This document shows, one piece after another, positions 34,795-46,671 of a stretch of DNA of 64,000 nt. The position numbers and the translations under genes are program-made. Within the stretch, counting starts at the first letter, position 1, and each line of letters opens with the position of its first letter. The notes beneath the pieces were generated by a model. It saw only the letters and a program-made list of their open reading frames with translations. It did not search any database and was not told where the DNA came from. The DNA comes from Siphonodentalium dalli (Eukaryota; Mollusca; Scaphopoda; Gadilida; Siphonodentaliidae): the NCBI GenBank assembly GCA_032622095.1, contig CP136068.1, positions 55,762,025 through 55,826,024 on the forward strand, in the 5' to 3' direction.

Positions 34795-36312
34795 TCTCGA
34801 CTTATAGTTTGATGAGGGACGGTGGGCGGGCGGGCGGCGGATGGGCGTGCGGGCGACGTGTTTTGCTTATAACGTTTATTGACGGATTAAAAAAAAATTA
34901 TCCGATTTGATTGAAATTTGGTATATAGCTGTCTCCCAAGAATATCTCGGATGTGTTCGAAAACCGGCCTGGTCCGATAAAATTTTATAGAGTTATGGCC
35001 CTTAATTAGTCATTTTTCACGAATTTTCAGCTCGTTAGCGCGATAACTTCAACAAACGTTATCCGATTTGATTGAAATTTGGTATATAGGTGTCTCCCTC
35101 GGATGAATTCGAAAACCGGCCTGGTCCGATAAAATTTGATAGAGTTATGGCCCTTAATTAGTCATTTTTCACGAATTTTCAGCTCGTTAGCGCGATAACT
35201 TCAACAAACGTTATCCGATTTGATTGAAATTTGGTATGTAGGTGTCTCCCAAGAATATCTCGGTCAAGTTCAAAAACCGGCCAGGTCCGATAAAATTTGA
35301 TAGAGTTATGGCCCTTAATTAGTCATTTTTCACGAATTTTCAGCTTGTTAGCGCAATAACTTCAACAAACGTTATCCGATTTGATTGAAATTTGGTATAT
35401 AGGTGTCTCCCAAGAATATCTCGGATGAGTTCGAAAACCGGCCTGGTCCGATAAAATTTGATAGAGTTATGGCCCTTAATTAGTCATTTTTCACGAATTT
35501 TCAGCTCGTTAGCGCGATAACTTCAACAAACGTTATCCGATTTGATTGAAATTTGGTATGTAGGTGTCTCCCAAGAATATATCGGACGAGTTCGAAAACC
35601 GGCCTGGTCCGATAAAATTTGATAGAGTTATGGCCCTTAATTAGTCATTTTTCACGAAATTTCAGCTCGTTAGCGCGATAACTTCAACACACGTTATCCG
35701 ATTTGATTGAAATTTGGTTTATATGTGTCTCCCAAGAATATCTCGGTCTAGTTCAAAAACCGGCCAGGTCCGATAAAATTTGATAGAGTTATGGCCCTTA
35801 ATTAGTCATTTTTTCAAAAATTTTCAGCTTGTTAGCGCGATAATTTAACAAACATCACCCTATTTGATTGAAATTTTGATATATAGGTGTCTCCCAAGAA
35901 TACCTCGGACGAGTTAGAAAAACGGCCCGGTCCGATAAAATTTGATAGAGTTATGGTCCTTAAGTAGTCATTTTGTACGAATTTTGAACTCGTTAGCGCG
36001 ATAACTTCAACAAACGTCATCCGATTCAACTAAAATTTGGAATATAAGTGTCTTCCAATAATATCCTGGACGAGTTCGAAAACCAGCCTGGCCCAATAAA
36101 ATTTGATAGAGTTATGGCCCTTAATTAGTCATTTTTCGTGAAATTTTAGCTCGTTAGCGCGATAACTTCAACAAACGTCCTCCGATTTGTTTAAAATTTG
36201 GAATAGACATACTTGCCAAGAATATTGCGGACGAGTTCGAAAACCAGCCTGGCCCGATAACATTTGATGGAGTTATGGCCCTTAATTAGTCATTTTTCGA
36301 TGTTAGCTATTA
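34795..36312. repeat. Satellite array of about 163 bp, nine units, inside pol
   Basis: Units begin GTTAGCGCGATAACTTCAAC and contain ATCCGATTTGATTGAAATTT, GGTGTCTCCCAAGAATAT, CGAAAACCGGCCTGGTCCGA and GAGTTATGGCCCTTAATTAG. Spacing is about 160-165 bp. Units towards the right are more diverged. The left end has a G-rich run of GGGC/GGCG motifs (34816-34858) and ATAGTTTGATGAGGGACGG. The flanking gypsy RT and RNase H would otherwise be near neighbours, so the array is an insertion into pol. It is related to the repeat at 1-480. Confidence 0.88.
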
Positions 36313-37150
36313 ATTAGTCTACCGATACTGATGCACACCAATTGGCGGTAGCCACCGGCGGTAAGCCACCGAAAACGAGACACAGCATCTCTGATGCCAT
36401 CTCTTGTTTGAAACTTGAACTAATGGATAACTCAACTCGGCAAAGTGCGGCAGAAACTTTCTATAGTAACTACAAAAGCCTATGAAGCTTCGAGCATGTT
36501 TCTTGTTGACAGGTGTGGGCCATTCCTCAATTACTGCCAATTTTCTAGGATCACACTTGAGTCCATCTTTTGAAACTACATGACCTAGAAAGTTTATTTC
36601 ATTTTGAAATAATGTGCATTTAGAAGATTTCAACTTCAAAAGAGTCTGATCAAATATATGTAAGACTAAAGCCAAATTCGCCAGAGCAACCTCAAAATCC
36701 GATCCAAACACAAAAATGTCATCAAGATAGCACAGGCATTTTTTCCATTGCAAACATTGCAGAACTCTCTCCACCAGGCGCTCAAATGTCGCAGGGGCAT
36801 TTGCTAAACCAAACGGCATAACTCTAAACTGATGAAGACTTCTGTGACTAGAGAAAGCTGTCTTGTCACGGTCTGATGATTCCATTGGAGTTTCCCAATA
36901 TCCACTTGCCATGTCTAGTGTGCAATACCATTTTTGATCAGCTAAATTATCCAAGGTGTCATCGATTCGTGGTAATGGATATGCATCCTTTCTTACTTTA
37001 GAATTGAGTTTCCGAAAATCAATACAAAAGCGTGGGGTGTCATCTTTTTTAAGAACAATGCATATAGGTAATGACCATGCACTGTTACTGGGTTCAATAA
37101 CATTCATTGCCAACATTTTATCTATTTCCTCGTTGACAACTTGTTTTTGA
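36313..37150 (-). pseudogene. gypsy-type reverse transcriptase
   Basis: The minus frame carries RT motifs: VIEPSNSAWSLPICIVLKKD, RFCIDFRKLNSKVRKDAYPL, TLDMASGYWE (first Asp), FRVMPFGLANAPATFERLV, CYLDDIFVF (YLDD active site), FLGHVVSKDGLKCDP and FIGFCSYYRKFLPHFAELS. It is intact from about 37116 to 36400; then the frame enters foreign sequence before the satellite array. A frameshift at about 37150 parts it from the protease frame. Confidence 0.9.
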
Positions 37151-37960
37151 GCAATTGGAATTCTCCTGTGTCAATTATATGAGTGGTTAATGGGGTTCTA
37201 CCAAGGGGTCCATCTGCGGTACAAAATATATGTTGAAAATGTAAGATAAGGGCTGACAATCTGCACATCTGTGAATCGGATAAATCAGATGAAGCACCAT
37301 GTATTAAGGGTTGTAAATGTTCAGGTAACTGAGAACTATCTACTTCATGTAATAATATAGAGATATCTACATCCTCATGTAGCACAAAATCAACCCCATA
37401 AGCTTCACCAATTCTCTCACCTACTTTAACTTCAATAGGCCTGTCCTTAACATTTTTAGCAGATATAAGAATGGTGTTATTGGAGGTATCAACTGCAGTT
37501 TTAGCAACAATAATACCTTTGTCTGAGAGAAAATTAGATGGTTCTATGATAGCATTAGTGTTGCATACAAGAATTTCTGAATTTGTTGGGATAATTGCAG
37601 ACATGACAAGATTAACATGCGAGCTATCATAAGAGGCATGATGATATAAGTCGATCAGTGTGGTGTGGTGTTTCAGTGACTTACCAGCAACATCCACAAT
37701 CATTTGGTTTTTAACCAGAAAATCTAATCCCAATATACCAGAAAATCCACACAATTGTGAGATGATGAAATCTTGTTGTACTACAAGACTAGAGAGTGAA
37801 ATATTTAGGCTTGTTACTCCTTGAACTTTTATGGGACTGCCTTCTGCTGTATATAACTTAGTTGGTACAGTTCTAATTTTGGAAGGCTCCAATTTAATTT
37901 TCGTAGTTTTTGAATGGTCTAAGATGGAAACTGGTGAACCAGTGTCTACTAATAATACAT
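37122..37960 (-). pseudogene. gypsy-type protease and linker
   Basis: The retropepsin active site VDTGSPVSIL lies near 37955-37926, and the later GLDFL of the flap-to-helix region follows about 60 residues on. The frame from 37892 to 37122 continues through a linker towards RT (LTTHIIDTGEF), where a deletion or frameshift breaks it. Positions below 37265 are not in the duplicated copy. Confidence 0.82.
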
Positions 37961-38430
37961 GTCTATTGTGGGACTAATTATTTCATCCTCACAAAACAAC
38001 ATTGCTTCACTAGACGATTCAACAGATTCAACTACATAATCATGTTTAATTATATCAGTTACTTCACTGTCCAACTTATTATCTGAGCTTGACTCAGAGT
38101 TAACAAAAACTGAGGCACAACTGTTAATTTTGAAGAGATCCATTTGAGAATGAGAATCTTTTATTTGCATAGTATTAGCTATAAACTGATTGTTAGCATC
38201 AAAATTTGAAAAAAAAATTCGTCAGTGTACTTCATCCCATGAACAGAGTTATCACAAAAATATGCATTTAGTGGATTGATGCATGAACTAGGTGGCGGCC
38301 CACACTGAGATTGCATATCATGACTATGGTTTAATGGACTGTTTGTTGTAGATGCTAATGCTAGATTTATAGGATATTCTATTGTTTGTTCTTGTCGATT
38401 TTGAGGTATCTAGGCTGAACCCAAGACCAC
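37961..38430 (-). other. gag-pol spacer with acidic open frame
   Basis: A minus frame at 38170-37949 has a serine- and aspartate-rich sequence (SESSSDNKLDSEVTDIIK) that leads towards the protease. It is probably the N-terminal part of pol. Frameshifts near 38215 (A run) and an in-frame stop near 38410 separate it from gag. Confidence 0.5.
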
Positions 38431-39919
38431 TGACTCAGCCGATTCTAGTTTCCCTGATTTTATTTAAATGCTTTTGACCTACATTTATTTTCATGGTGAC
38501 CTACTTTATGACAGAAATTGCAAACAATGGGAGGGGTGGAATATTGCGGTTCATTGTTGCAACTTGATCTTCCAGAAATCTCAATCTGTTAACGAACTCA
38601 TGGTTGTTATTTTCCTCTAATGGTTTCAAACGGTCGACAGGGCCTTCAATAGCTTCAAACTCGGCAGCTAATGCTATGACTTGTTGTAAAGATTGGGGAT
38701 GTCCATATTGTACATGGTGTTTTATTCGAGAATTATCTAACCCCCCAAACAAACTGTTCAATAATGAATGGCTCTGGATTTATCACTTGTGGAAATGACT
38801 TCTTCCTCAAGCTGAGTAACTGGTGACCAAATTCCCTTATATTTTGTCCAGGGTGCCTCTTAAATTGACAAAAGAGTGCCTTGTTTGCAGAAATTTGTTC
38901 CTTGGGATTAAATCTGCACAAAAGGGCATCTTTTAATAGATGATAGTCAGATTTTTCCTCAGAGGTTAAACCACCTAATGAACCCTTTTCAGCACCCCTT
39001 AAATTTATAACTAAATGAGCACACTTTTCAGCATTAGTCCACCTATGTATTGTAGAAACAATTTCAAAATGAACCAGATAATCTTCTAGATCCCAAATTG
39101 AATTATCAAACTTCTCAGGTTCTACAGTTTAGTGCAATGTAAATCGATTTACTACATGTGGGTTATCCCATGTGGCATGAGTTAAGTTTTGTTGAGTTGG
39201 AAAACTACTACCAGGCCACAGCTGCCTGACATTAGATTTAGATCTATCCAATTGAGCAGCACCCCTACATGAATTTGAGGGCACCGAGTGCATACCATTA
39301 ACCCCTGGACTAACACCAAACTGCATTTGATGTGCATGGACATTTTTATTGTCTACCCCAAGTCTATGTGTCGAATTCTGGGAGATATTCAAATTAACCA
39401 TATGATCAACAGGATGTGTCCTGTTTACTGATACCCCCCCCCCCCCCTAGTATCAATTCTAAGTGGAACAGTGTTTGAATTGTTCCTCAAAATTGATCTA
39501 GGTGTATTAACTTACATTCCACTAGGAGTTCCCACATCTGGAGATAATAATGTCTGTGTTCTAGGAACAAATGTTGAAGCTGGGATATGCCCAGTGTCAG
39601 GTAATGTATCCATAAAGACTGAATTACCACTGTACTGTGGTTGAGAGAATTCAGCAGCATGTGTTTGATTTTGAAACAAGGAGCGTTCACTGTCGGTAAA
39701 CTCTCTATTTGTAGTGTAATCACGTGGTGAGATAGTTTCAGAGAAAGCACCATTCACATTATTTTTAATATAAGAATGTCACCTCAATGAAGGATCATCA
39801 CTGTACTGTGATGAAGCATGACTAAATGGAACCCGCCGACAATCAGTGTACTCTGATGGAGGATATGAATGTCCAGTGGCAAGCTTGCTGTTTTTAAACA
39901 CTTTCTTTTGGACCGACAT
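38430..39919 (-). pseudogene. gypsy-type gag with CCHC zinc knuckle
   Basis: A start ATG at 39919 opens a frame (MSVQKKVFKNSKLATG) that has an in-frame TGA at 39779-39781 and resumes, still in frame, to 39512. Further on come FNPKEQISANKALFCQFKR and HPGQNIREFGHQLLSLRKK (gag-like, about 38890-38800), then a frameshift in a run of six G (about 38745), then a CNFCHKVGHHENKC knuckle (C-x2-C-x4-H-x4-C) near 38495 in a third frame. A run of 14 C at 39434-39447 breaks another frame. The same breaks exist in the second copy, so gag was dead or unusual before the duplication. Confidence 0.8.
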
Positions 39920-40034
39920 GACTCACCCCCAAAAATGTCAGATACCAGACAAAAAATGGAAAATATAATGATATCAGAAAAAAATATTCCTGTATTCAAG
40001 AAAAAGCACCAAAATCCTGCTCACGGCACCAAAA
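39920..40034 (-). promoter_or_regulatory. Leader and primer-binding-site region
   Basis: Just inside the LTR the minus strand reads TTTTGGTGCCGTGAGCAGG, and TTTTGGTGC recurs 20 bases later. TGGTGCC at the LTR boundary is where a tRNA primer site is expected. Which tRNA is used was not determined. Confidence 0.5.
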
Positions 40035-40705
40035 TGTTACAGGAGGGGGTCCCAGAGATAAATCTCTAACCCAGGTCGAAATCTTTTGGTGTCTCTCACT
40101 GAATACAACTGGGAAAATTCATTATTTATTAATCAATCAACGAATGTAAATATATGTGATAATGTGGATATGCAAATTTATAGCAACAAAGATAGATAAG
40201 TAATAGTCTCACTCAATGAAATATCCTAAAAAGGCTAACTGAAGTTAATCTAAACTTTCAAAATTACTCCGAGAAATATTCAAATTGAGAGAGAACTAAA
40301 TTATCTTGTAAAGAAATACTATGTATTTCAAGTTAAATAAGACATTACTCCATTTAAAGTTCAAACGAAATTGAATATAAAGTTCAAATGAAATTGGACA
40401 TAACTCTATTTAAGGTTTCAAGTGGAATGAGACATAACTCTATTTAAGGTTCCAAGTGGAATGAGACATAACTCTATTTAAGGTTCCAAGTGGAATGAGA
40501 CATAACTCTATTTCAACTATCAAAATATTCTAAGAATTCAGAAAATTAAGTTGTTTATTTATTTAAAATTCATCAAGTTCCATTATAAATTTTGCCTTGT
40601 ACCAGCTCACACTTTGGCTTGGTGAATCATATCATCCAATTCATGTTTTCAAGTACGCTAAACGACTAAAAAACCAGGCCGTATATACCTGACGGAGGGG
40701 TTACA
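40035..40705 (-). repeat. Long terminal repeat, 671 bp
   Basis: On the minus strand it starts TGTAACCCCTCCGTCAGG and ends CCCCCTCCTGTAACA, that is, TG...CA ends with inverted TGTAAC/GTTACA. It contains a 34-bp tandem repeat (GACATAACTCTATTTAAGGT then TCCAAGTGGAATGA) of three to four copies at about 40398-40520, possibly an enhancer in U3. It is duplicated at 45857-46527. Confidence 0.82.
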
Positions 40706-40849
40706 GCAATAGACCCTTCTGAATAACTCTCCCGTGACGCTAATTAAATGGAGACAAAAGATTAACTATATATAATTATTAGAGGTAAGTTGAGATTTGT
40801 AAATGAATGTCACTTCTGTAACTAGAACTGCAGTGGACGAAAGCAAATC
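40706..40849. other. Flank between LTR and LINE fragment
   Basis: A short unassigned sequence, present in both units of the duplication. No target duplication of the LTR element can be checked because the 3' LTR is missing. Confidence 0.4.
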
Positions 40850-42360
40850 GGCCACAATATTGTAGAGAATATTGAATCGAATATTAGACTCTATACAGAT
40901 GACAGATCGTTATTTATAAGTTATACCTGTTGAAGATGACCTAATGGCGGCCAGAATGTTAAACCGAGATGTACAGCGAATAGGTCACTGGGCAAATAAA
41001 TGGCAGGTAAAATTTAATCCATCTAAAACAGAATCATTAACAGTAGGTAATAAAGACCTGGTTATAAATTACCCTTTATATCTACATGACAAGGAAATTA
41101 AAGAAGTTGATAATCATACGCATTTGGGTTTGATGTTTCATTATTCTGGCTGTTGGGATTTTCATGTAAACAATCTTTTTGATAAAATATGCCCAATGAG
41201 TAATTGTCTTCGAAGCTTAAAATACAAACTAACCAGACATGCACTGGATACCTTGTATGGGTCCTTTATTCTGCCAATTTTTGACTATGATGATGTGAAT
41301 TGGGATAAATGTTCTCAAGGCCTAATTACTAATCTTGAAACATTGCAGCTAGATGCCCTGAGGACCATCAGTGGCATCATTAGAGGGACAAGTCATACTC
41401 TTATATACACGGAAACTGGTTATATTCCTTTAAAAGATAGGCGTAATAAAAGAAAAACTATTATATTTCACAAGGCTGTTTATCGTAAAAGCCCTACATA
41501 TATATCAATTCAAATCCCAAGGCTAGTATAAGAAATTAGTAGATATCCCATGCGCAGTGGTGATAATATATCTAGATATGAGCATGTGACTAATCCCTTA
41601 AATTCCTACTTAAAATCATTCTTCCCATCTAGTATAGAATTCATTATGGAATAGGTTAGATCCATCGATACGCTCATGTCTCTCGATATCCAAATTGATA
41701 AATGAACTCAGCAAAATGGAGAATAGACATCCGATATACTTTACAGTAGGTGAAAGATCAAACCAAATCATTCATTCTAAAATTAGAAATGCTTGTAGTG
41801 AATTAAATGCACAAAAACTATCTTTCTTACTGATGATCCTAGTTGTAGATGTGGAAATAGGTATGAAGATGTTGAGCATTACTTTTTTTTACTGTCCTTT
41901 ACATAGTCAACAAAGAGAAGCTTTATTTAAAAGATTACATGAATTGTTTGTGAACATAACCATTGAAATTCTTCTGTTTGGTGATCCTGCACTGGGTCAA
42001 AAGATAAATTGTGACATTTGTAAGATAGTCCATGAATATTTCAAATCCACCAATAGATTCAATACCAGACAATGAGTTCATACTCATATGAATTAATGTT
42101 ACATTTTTTTCTCCGAGTCCATCTTACTGTTCAAATCCCCCACACCACCTGAAACATCCCTTATTCAGATGACCTATACAGGCAGGCCTCTGTAACCCTG
42201 ATTGTCGGTGTCTGCACTATTGCACTTTTGTGTTGGTCACGATATGTTATGTTTTGTTATTTTCTGTTGATGGGCGGATCCGGGCTTATATAGGCTTGCC
42301 TGTTGCCTGGACCTGGACCTGGTGCTATGGCATTATACATCTTGCACAATAAACCATTTA
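40850..42360 (+). pseudogene. LINE reverse transcriptase, C-terminal half and 3' UTR
   Basis: It starts at about 40850 within the RT palm: NIVENIESNIRLYTDD, a YxDD active site with Thr for the usual Ala. A frameshift near 40930 follows, then the open frame 40944-41531 (IGHWANKWQVKFNPSKTESL, HTHLGLMFHYSG, LKYKLTRHALDTLYGSFILP). Next come a stop and a frame with IRNACSELNA, a frameshifted CRCGNRYEDVEHY zinc motif and CPLHSQQREALFKRL to 42075. The 3' UTR ends in GCACAATAAACCATTTAAA at about 42360. The same 3' UTR end is found at 52135-52277. A 5'-truncated, dead copy. Confidence 0.88.
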
Positions 42361-42371
42361 AATCATACTTC

Positions 42372-42530
42372 TTAATACTTATGCGAAGTCTTTTTGGAAG
42401 AAGTACTCGCTTCCAACAGGTCACCAATTATCTGCTTGTAATCCTCTTTGGGAATCAACACACATTTGTTGGTAGCATAGCTCTCGTAGAGCTTTTGGTT
42501 GAAATTATTTGTTATCGCTAGTTCATCCAT
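42372..42530 (-). CDS. Small ORF, 52 residues, in both duplication units
   Basis: It starts MDELAITNNFNQKLYESYAT and continues NKCVLIPKEDYKQIIGDLLE to HKY and a stop. The pattern (I/V)xxPKExYxxII..L resembles the N-terminal segment of proteins encoded by some animal transposable elements, but this is a weak impression. In unit 2 (48194-48352) the frame stays open with F-to-L, C-to-R, L-to-F and K-to-E changes. It lies next to, and antisense to, the LINE 3' end. It may be the first exon of a larger dead gene. Confidence 0.3.
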   Translation of the reverse strand: MDELAITNNFNQKLYESYATNKCVLIPKEDYKQIIGDLLEASTSSKKTSHKY

Positions 42531-42944
42531 TGTAAACATATGAAGCAAACCTACATCATGTTTGGTTTATATGCTAGAACAGAATTATGACTGAAGCCAC
42601 TATACTAATTACACATGCAGGATTTTGCTCAAGTGTCAAGAAGCCACTATTCCTTGTCAACACAAACCCATTGCGGTGGAGGGAAACAATTTCCTATTGT
42701 GAAAACAAAGTGATGGCCATGCCACAGCCAATTAAGCAATAGAGTAGCCAGAGCATCTGAGTTTTATTAGTCTACAATGAATTATACAGTTAATATGTCT
42801 AACGAAACACTCCTAATTTCAGTTATTATGTATAATAACTGAAAATTTCAGCTATTATATATATTAACTGAGTGAATCAGGTATTACACATAATAACTGA
42901 TAATACATATTAACTGTAACATATATATGTTCGTTGCGCTCATG

Positions 42945-43089
42945 CAGAGACGTGGCGATAGTGGGGTTGGGGGTGTCTCACTCCCAACTTTGGTCAAAAT
43001 TTTCAACAGTTGGATATTTCATACCGGCCAAAACATTAGTTGGAAATTTCACACCAACAATAGGTTGAAAATGTTCTTGTAATTTGATT
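42945..43089. mobile_element. hAT element, left 145 bp, cut by duplication junction
   Basis: It starts CAGAGACGTGGCGATAGTGG after the flank CGCTCATG (42937-42944) and runs, like the full copy at 48766, to GTAATTTGATT at 43089. There it joins gypsy protease-linker sequence (ACATCTGTGAATCGGATA) directly. The element is therefore truncated by the tandem duplication and not by its own decay. Confidence 0.88.
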
Positions 43090-43790
43090 ACATCTGTGAA
43101 TCGGATAATTCAGATGAAGCACCATGTATTAAGGGTTGTAAATGTTCAGGTAACTGAGAACTATCTACTTCATGTAATAATATAGAGATATCTACATCCT
43201 CATGTAGCACAAAATCAACCCCATAAGCTTCACCAATTCTCTCACCTACTTTAACTTCAATAGGCCTGTCCTTAACATTTTTAGCATATATAAGAATGGT
43301 GTTATTGGAGGTATCAACTGCAGTTTTAGCAACCATAATACCTTTGTCTGAGAGAAAATTAGATGGTTCTATGATAGCATTTAATAGTGTTGCATACAAG
43401 AATTTCTGAATTTGTTGGGATAATTGCAGACATGACAAGATTAACATGCGAGCGATCATAAGAGGCATGATGATATAAGTCGATCAGTGTGGTGTGGTGT
43501 TTCAGTGACTTACCAGCAACATCCACAATCATTTGGTTTTTAACCAGAAAATCTAATCCCAATATACCAGAAAATCCACACAATTGTGAGATGATGAAAT
43601 CTTGTTGTACTACAAGACTAGAGAGTGAAATATTTAGGCTTGTTACTCCTTGAACTTTTATGGGACTGCCTTCTGCTGTATATAACTTAGTTGGTACAGT
43701 TCTAATTTTGGAAGGCTCCAATTTAATTTTCGTAGTTTTTGAATGGTCTAAGATGGAAACTGGTGAACCAGTGTCTACTAATAATACATG
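43090..43790 (-). pseudogene. gypsy-type protease and linker, second copy
   Basis: Same as 37265-37965, with the VDTGSPVSIL site near 43784. Truncated at 43090 by the duplication junction. An extra insertion (TTTAAT for TT near 43381) shifts the frame, relative to copy 1, inside the NAIIEPSNF segment. Confidence 0.85.
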
Positions 43791-44258
43791 TCTATTGTGG
43801 GACTAATTATTTCATCCTCACAAAACAACATTGCTTCACTAGACGATTCAACAGATTCAACTACATAATCATGTTTAATTATATCAGTTACTTCACTGTC
43901 CAACTTATTATCTGAGCTTGACTCAGAGTTAACAAAAACTGAGGCACAACTGTTAATTTTGAAGAGATCCATTTGAGAATGAGAATCTTTTATTTGCATA
44001 GTATTAGCTATAAACTGATTGTTAGCATCAAAATTTGAAAACAAATTTCGTCAGTGTACTTCATCCCATGAACAGAGTTATCACAAAAATATGCATTTAG
44101 TGGATTGATGCATGAACTAGGTGGCGGCCCACACTGAGATTGCATATCATGACTATGGTTTAATGGACTGTTTGTTGTAGATGCTAATGCTAGATTTATA
44201 GGATATTCTATTGTTTGTTCTTGTCGATTTTGAGGTATCTAGGCTGAACCCAAGACCA

Positions 44259-45741
44259 CTGACTCAGCCGATTCTAGTTTCCCTGATTTTATTTAAATGC
44301 CTTTGACCTACATTTATTTTCATGGTGACCTACTTTATGACAGAAATTGCAAACAATGGGAGGGGTGGAATATTGCGGTTCATTGTTGCAACTTGATCTT
44401 CCAGAAATCTCAATCTGTTAACGAACTCATGGTTGTTATTTTCCTCTAATGGTTTCAAACGGTCGACATGGCCTTCAATAGCTTCAAACTCGGCAGCTAA
44501 TGCTATGACTTGTTGTAAAGATTGGGGATGTCCATATTGTACATGGTGTTTTATTCGAGAATTATCTAACCCCCCAAACAAACTGTTCAATAATGAATGG
44601 CTCTGGATTTATCACTTGTGGAAATGACTTCTTCCTCAAGCTGAGTAACTGGTGACCAAATTCCCTTATATTTTGTCCAGGGTGCCTCTTAAATTGACAA
44701 AAGAGTGCCTTGTTTGCAGAAATTTGTTCCTTGGGATTAAATCTGCACAAAAGGGCATCTTTTAATAGATGATAGTCAGATTTTTCCTCAGAGGTTAAAC
44801 CACCTAATGAACCCTTTTCAGCACCCCTTAAATTTATAACTAAATGAGCACACTTTTCAGCATTAGTCCACCTATGTATTGTAGAAACAATTTCAAAATG
44901 AACCAGATAATCTTCTAGATCCCAAATTGAATTATCAAACTTCTCAGGTTCTACAGTTTAGTGCAATGTAAATCGATTTACTACATGTGGGTTATCCCAT
45001 GTGGCATGAGTTAAGTTTTGTTGAGTTGGAAAACTACTACCAGGCCACAGCTGCCTGACATTAGATTTAGATCTATCCAATTGAGCAGCACTCCTACATG
45101 AATTTGAGGGCACCGAGTGCATACCATTAACCCCTGGACTAACACCAAACTGCATTTGATGTGCAGGGACATTTTTATTGTCTACCCCAAGTCTATGTGT
45201 CGAATTCTGGGAGATATTCAAATTAACCATATGATCAACAGGATGTGTCCTGTTTACTGATACCCCCCCTAGTATCAATTCTAAGTGGAACAGTGTTTGA
45301 ATTGTTCCTCAAAATTGATCTAGGTGTATTAACTTACATTCCACTAGGAGTTCCCACATCTGGAGATAATAATGTCTGTGTTCTAGGAACAAATGTTGAA
45401 GCTGGGATATGCCCAGTGTCAGGTAATGTATCCATAAAGACTGAATTACCACTGTACTGTGGTTGAGAGAATTCAGCAGCATGTGTTTGATTTTGAAACA
45501 AGGAGCGTTCACTGTCGGTAAACTCTCTATTTGTAGTGTAATCACGTGGTGAGATAGTTTCAGAGAAAGCACCATTCACATTATTTTTAATATAAGAATG
45601 TCACCTCAATGAAGGATCATCACTGTACTGTGATGAAGCATGACTAAATGGAACCCGCCGACAATCAGTGTACTCTGATGGAGGATATGAATGTCCAGTG
45701 GCAAGCTTGCTGTTTTTAAACACTTTCTTTTGGACCGACAT
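44259..45741 (-). pseudogene. gypsy-type gag, second copy
   Basis: It matches 38430-39919 with few changes (for example Pro-to-His in the EGxVDRLK segment) and carries the same in-frame TGA, the same six-G frameshift and the same displaced zinc knuckle. The C run after GTGTTT...TACC is 7 here against 14 in copy 1. Confidence 0.8.
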
Positions 45742-45856
45742 GACTCACCCCCAAAAATGTCAGATACCAGACAAAAAATGGAAAATATAATGATATCAGA
45801 AAAAAATATTCCTGTATTCAAGAAAAAGCACCAAAATCCTGCTCACGGCACCAAAA

Positions 45857-46527
45857 TGTTACAGGAGGGGGTCCCAGAGATAAATCTCTAACCCAGGTCG
45901 AAATCTTTTGGTGTCTCTCACTGAATACAACTGGGAAAATTCATTATTTATTAATCAATCAACGAATGTAAATATATGTGATAATGTGGATATGCAAATT
46001 TATAGCAACAAAGATAGATAAGTAATAGTCTCACTCAATGAAATATCCTAAAAAGGCTAACTGAAGTTAATCTAAACTTTCAAAATTACTCCGAGAAATA
46101 TTCAAATTGAGAGAGAACTAAATTATCTTGTAAAGAAATACTATGTATTTCAAGTTAAATAAGACATTACTCCATTTAAAGTTCAAACGAAATTGAATAT
46201 AAAGTTCAAATGAAATTGGACATAACTCTATTTAAGGTTTCAAGTGGAATGAGACATAACTCTATTTAAGGTTCCAAGTGGAATGAGACATAACTCTATT
46301 TAAGGTTCCAAGTGGAATGAGACATAACTCTATTTCAACTATCAAAATATTCTAAGAATTCAGAAAATTAAGTTGTTTATTTATTTAAAATTCATCAAGT
46401 TCCATTATAAATTTTGCCTTGTACAAGCTCACACTTTGGCTTGGTGAATCATATCATCCAATTCATGTTTTCAAGTACGCTAAACGACTAAAAAACCAGG
46501 CCGTATATACCTGACGGAGGGGTTACA
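45857..46527 (-). repeat. Long terminal repeat, second copy
   Basis: The same 671-bp LTR with TG...CA ends and the 34-bp internal repeat as at 40035-40705. It is a by-product of segmental duplication and not the 3' LTR of the upstream element: its flanks are the same as those of the first copy. Confidence 0.88.
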
Positions 46528-46671
46528 GCAATAGACCCTTCTGAATAGCTCTCCCGTGACGCTAATTAAATGGAGACAAAAGATTAACTATATATAATTA
46601 TTAGAGGTAAGTTGAGATTTGTAAATGAATGTCACTTCTGTAACTAGAACTGCAGTGGACGAAAGCAAATC

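Larger units (their letters stand above)
32640..40705 (-). mobile_element. Ty3/gypsy-type LTR retrotransposon, decayed
   Basis: In minus-strand order: 5' LTR (40705-40035), primer-site region with TTTTGGTGCCGTGAG, gag with a zinc knuckle, protease, reverse transcriptase, RNase H, integrase and chromodomain-less C-terminus, ending near 32668. PR-RT-RH-IN order is that of Ty3/gypsy elements. All reading frames carry stops and frameshifts. A 1.5-kb satellite array (34795-36312) splits pol. No 3' LTR is found; only TGTAAAACCC at 32636, after a purine-rich AAAGAGTGG, recalls the LTR start TGTAACCCC. The 5' part is duplicated at 43090-46527. Confidence 0.88.
37265..43089. repeat. Tandem segmental duplication, unit 1 (5825 bp)
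   Basis: The unit holds part of the gypsy linker and protease, gag, LTR, a LINE 3' fragment, a 52-codon ORF and the first 145 bp of a hAT element. It recurs immediately downstream with an offset of 5821-5829 bp and about 1% substitutions. The largest length difference is a C run of 14 (39434) against 7 (45263). Confidence 0.95.

Noticed and set aside
45857-46527. Second LTR read as the partner of the first in one element
   Set aside because: Flanks on both sides match those of the first LTR at a constant offset of 5822, so it belongs to the segmental duplication.
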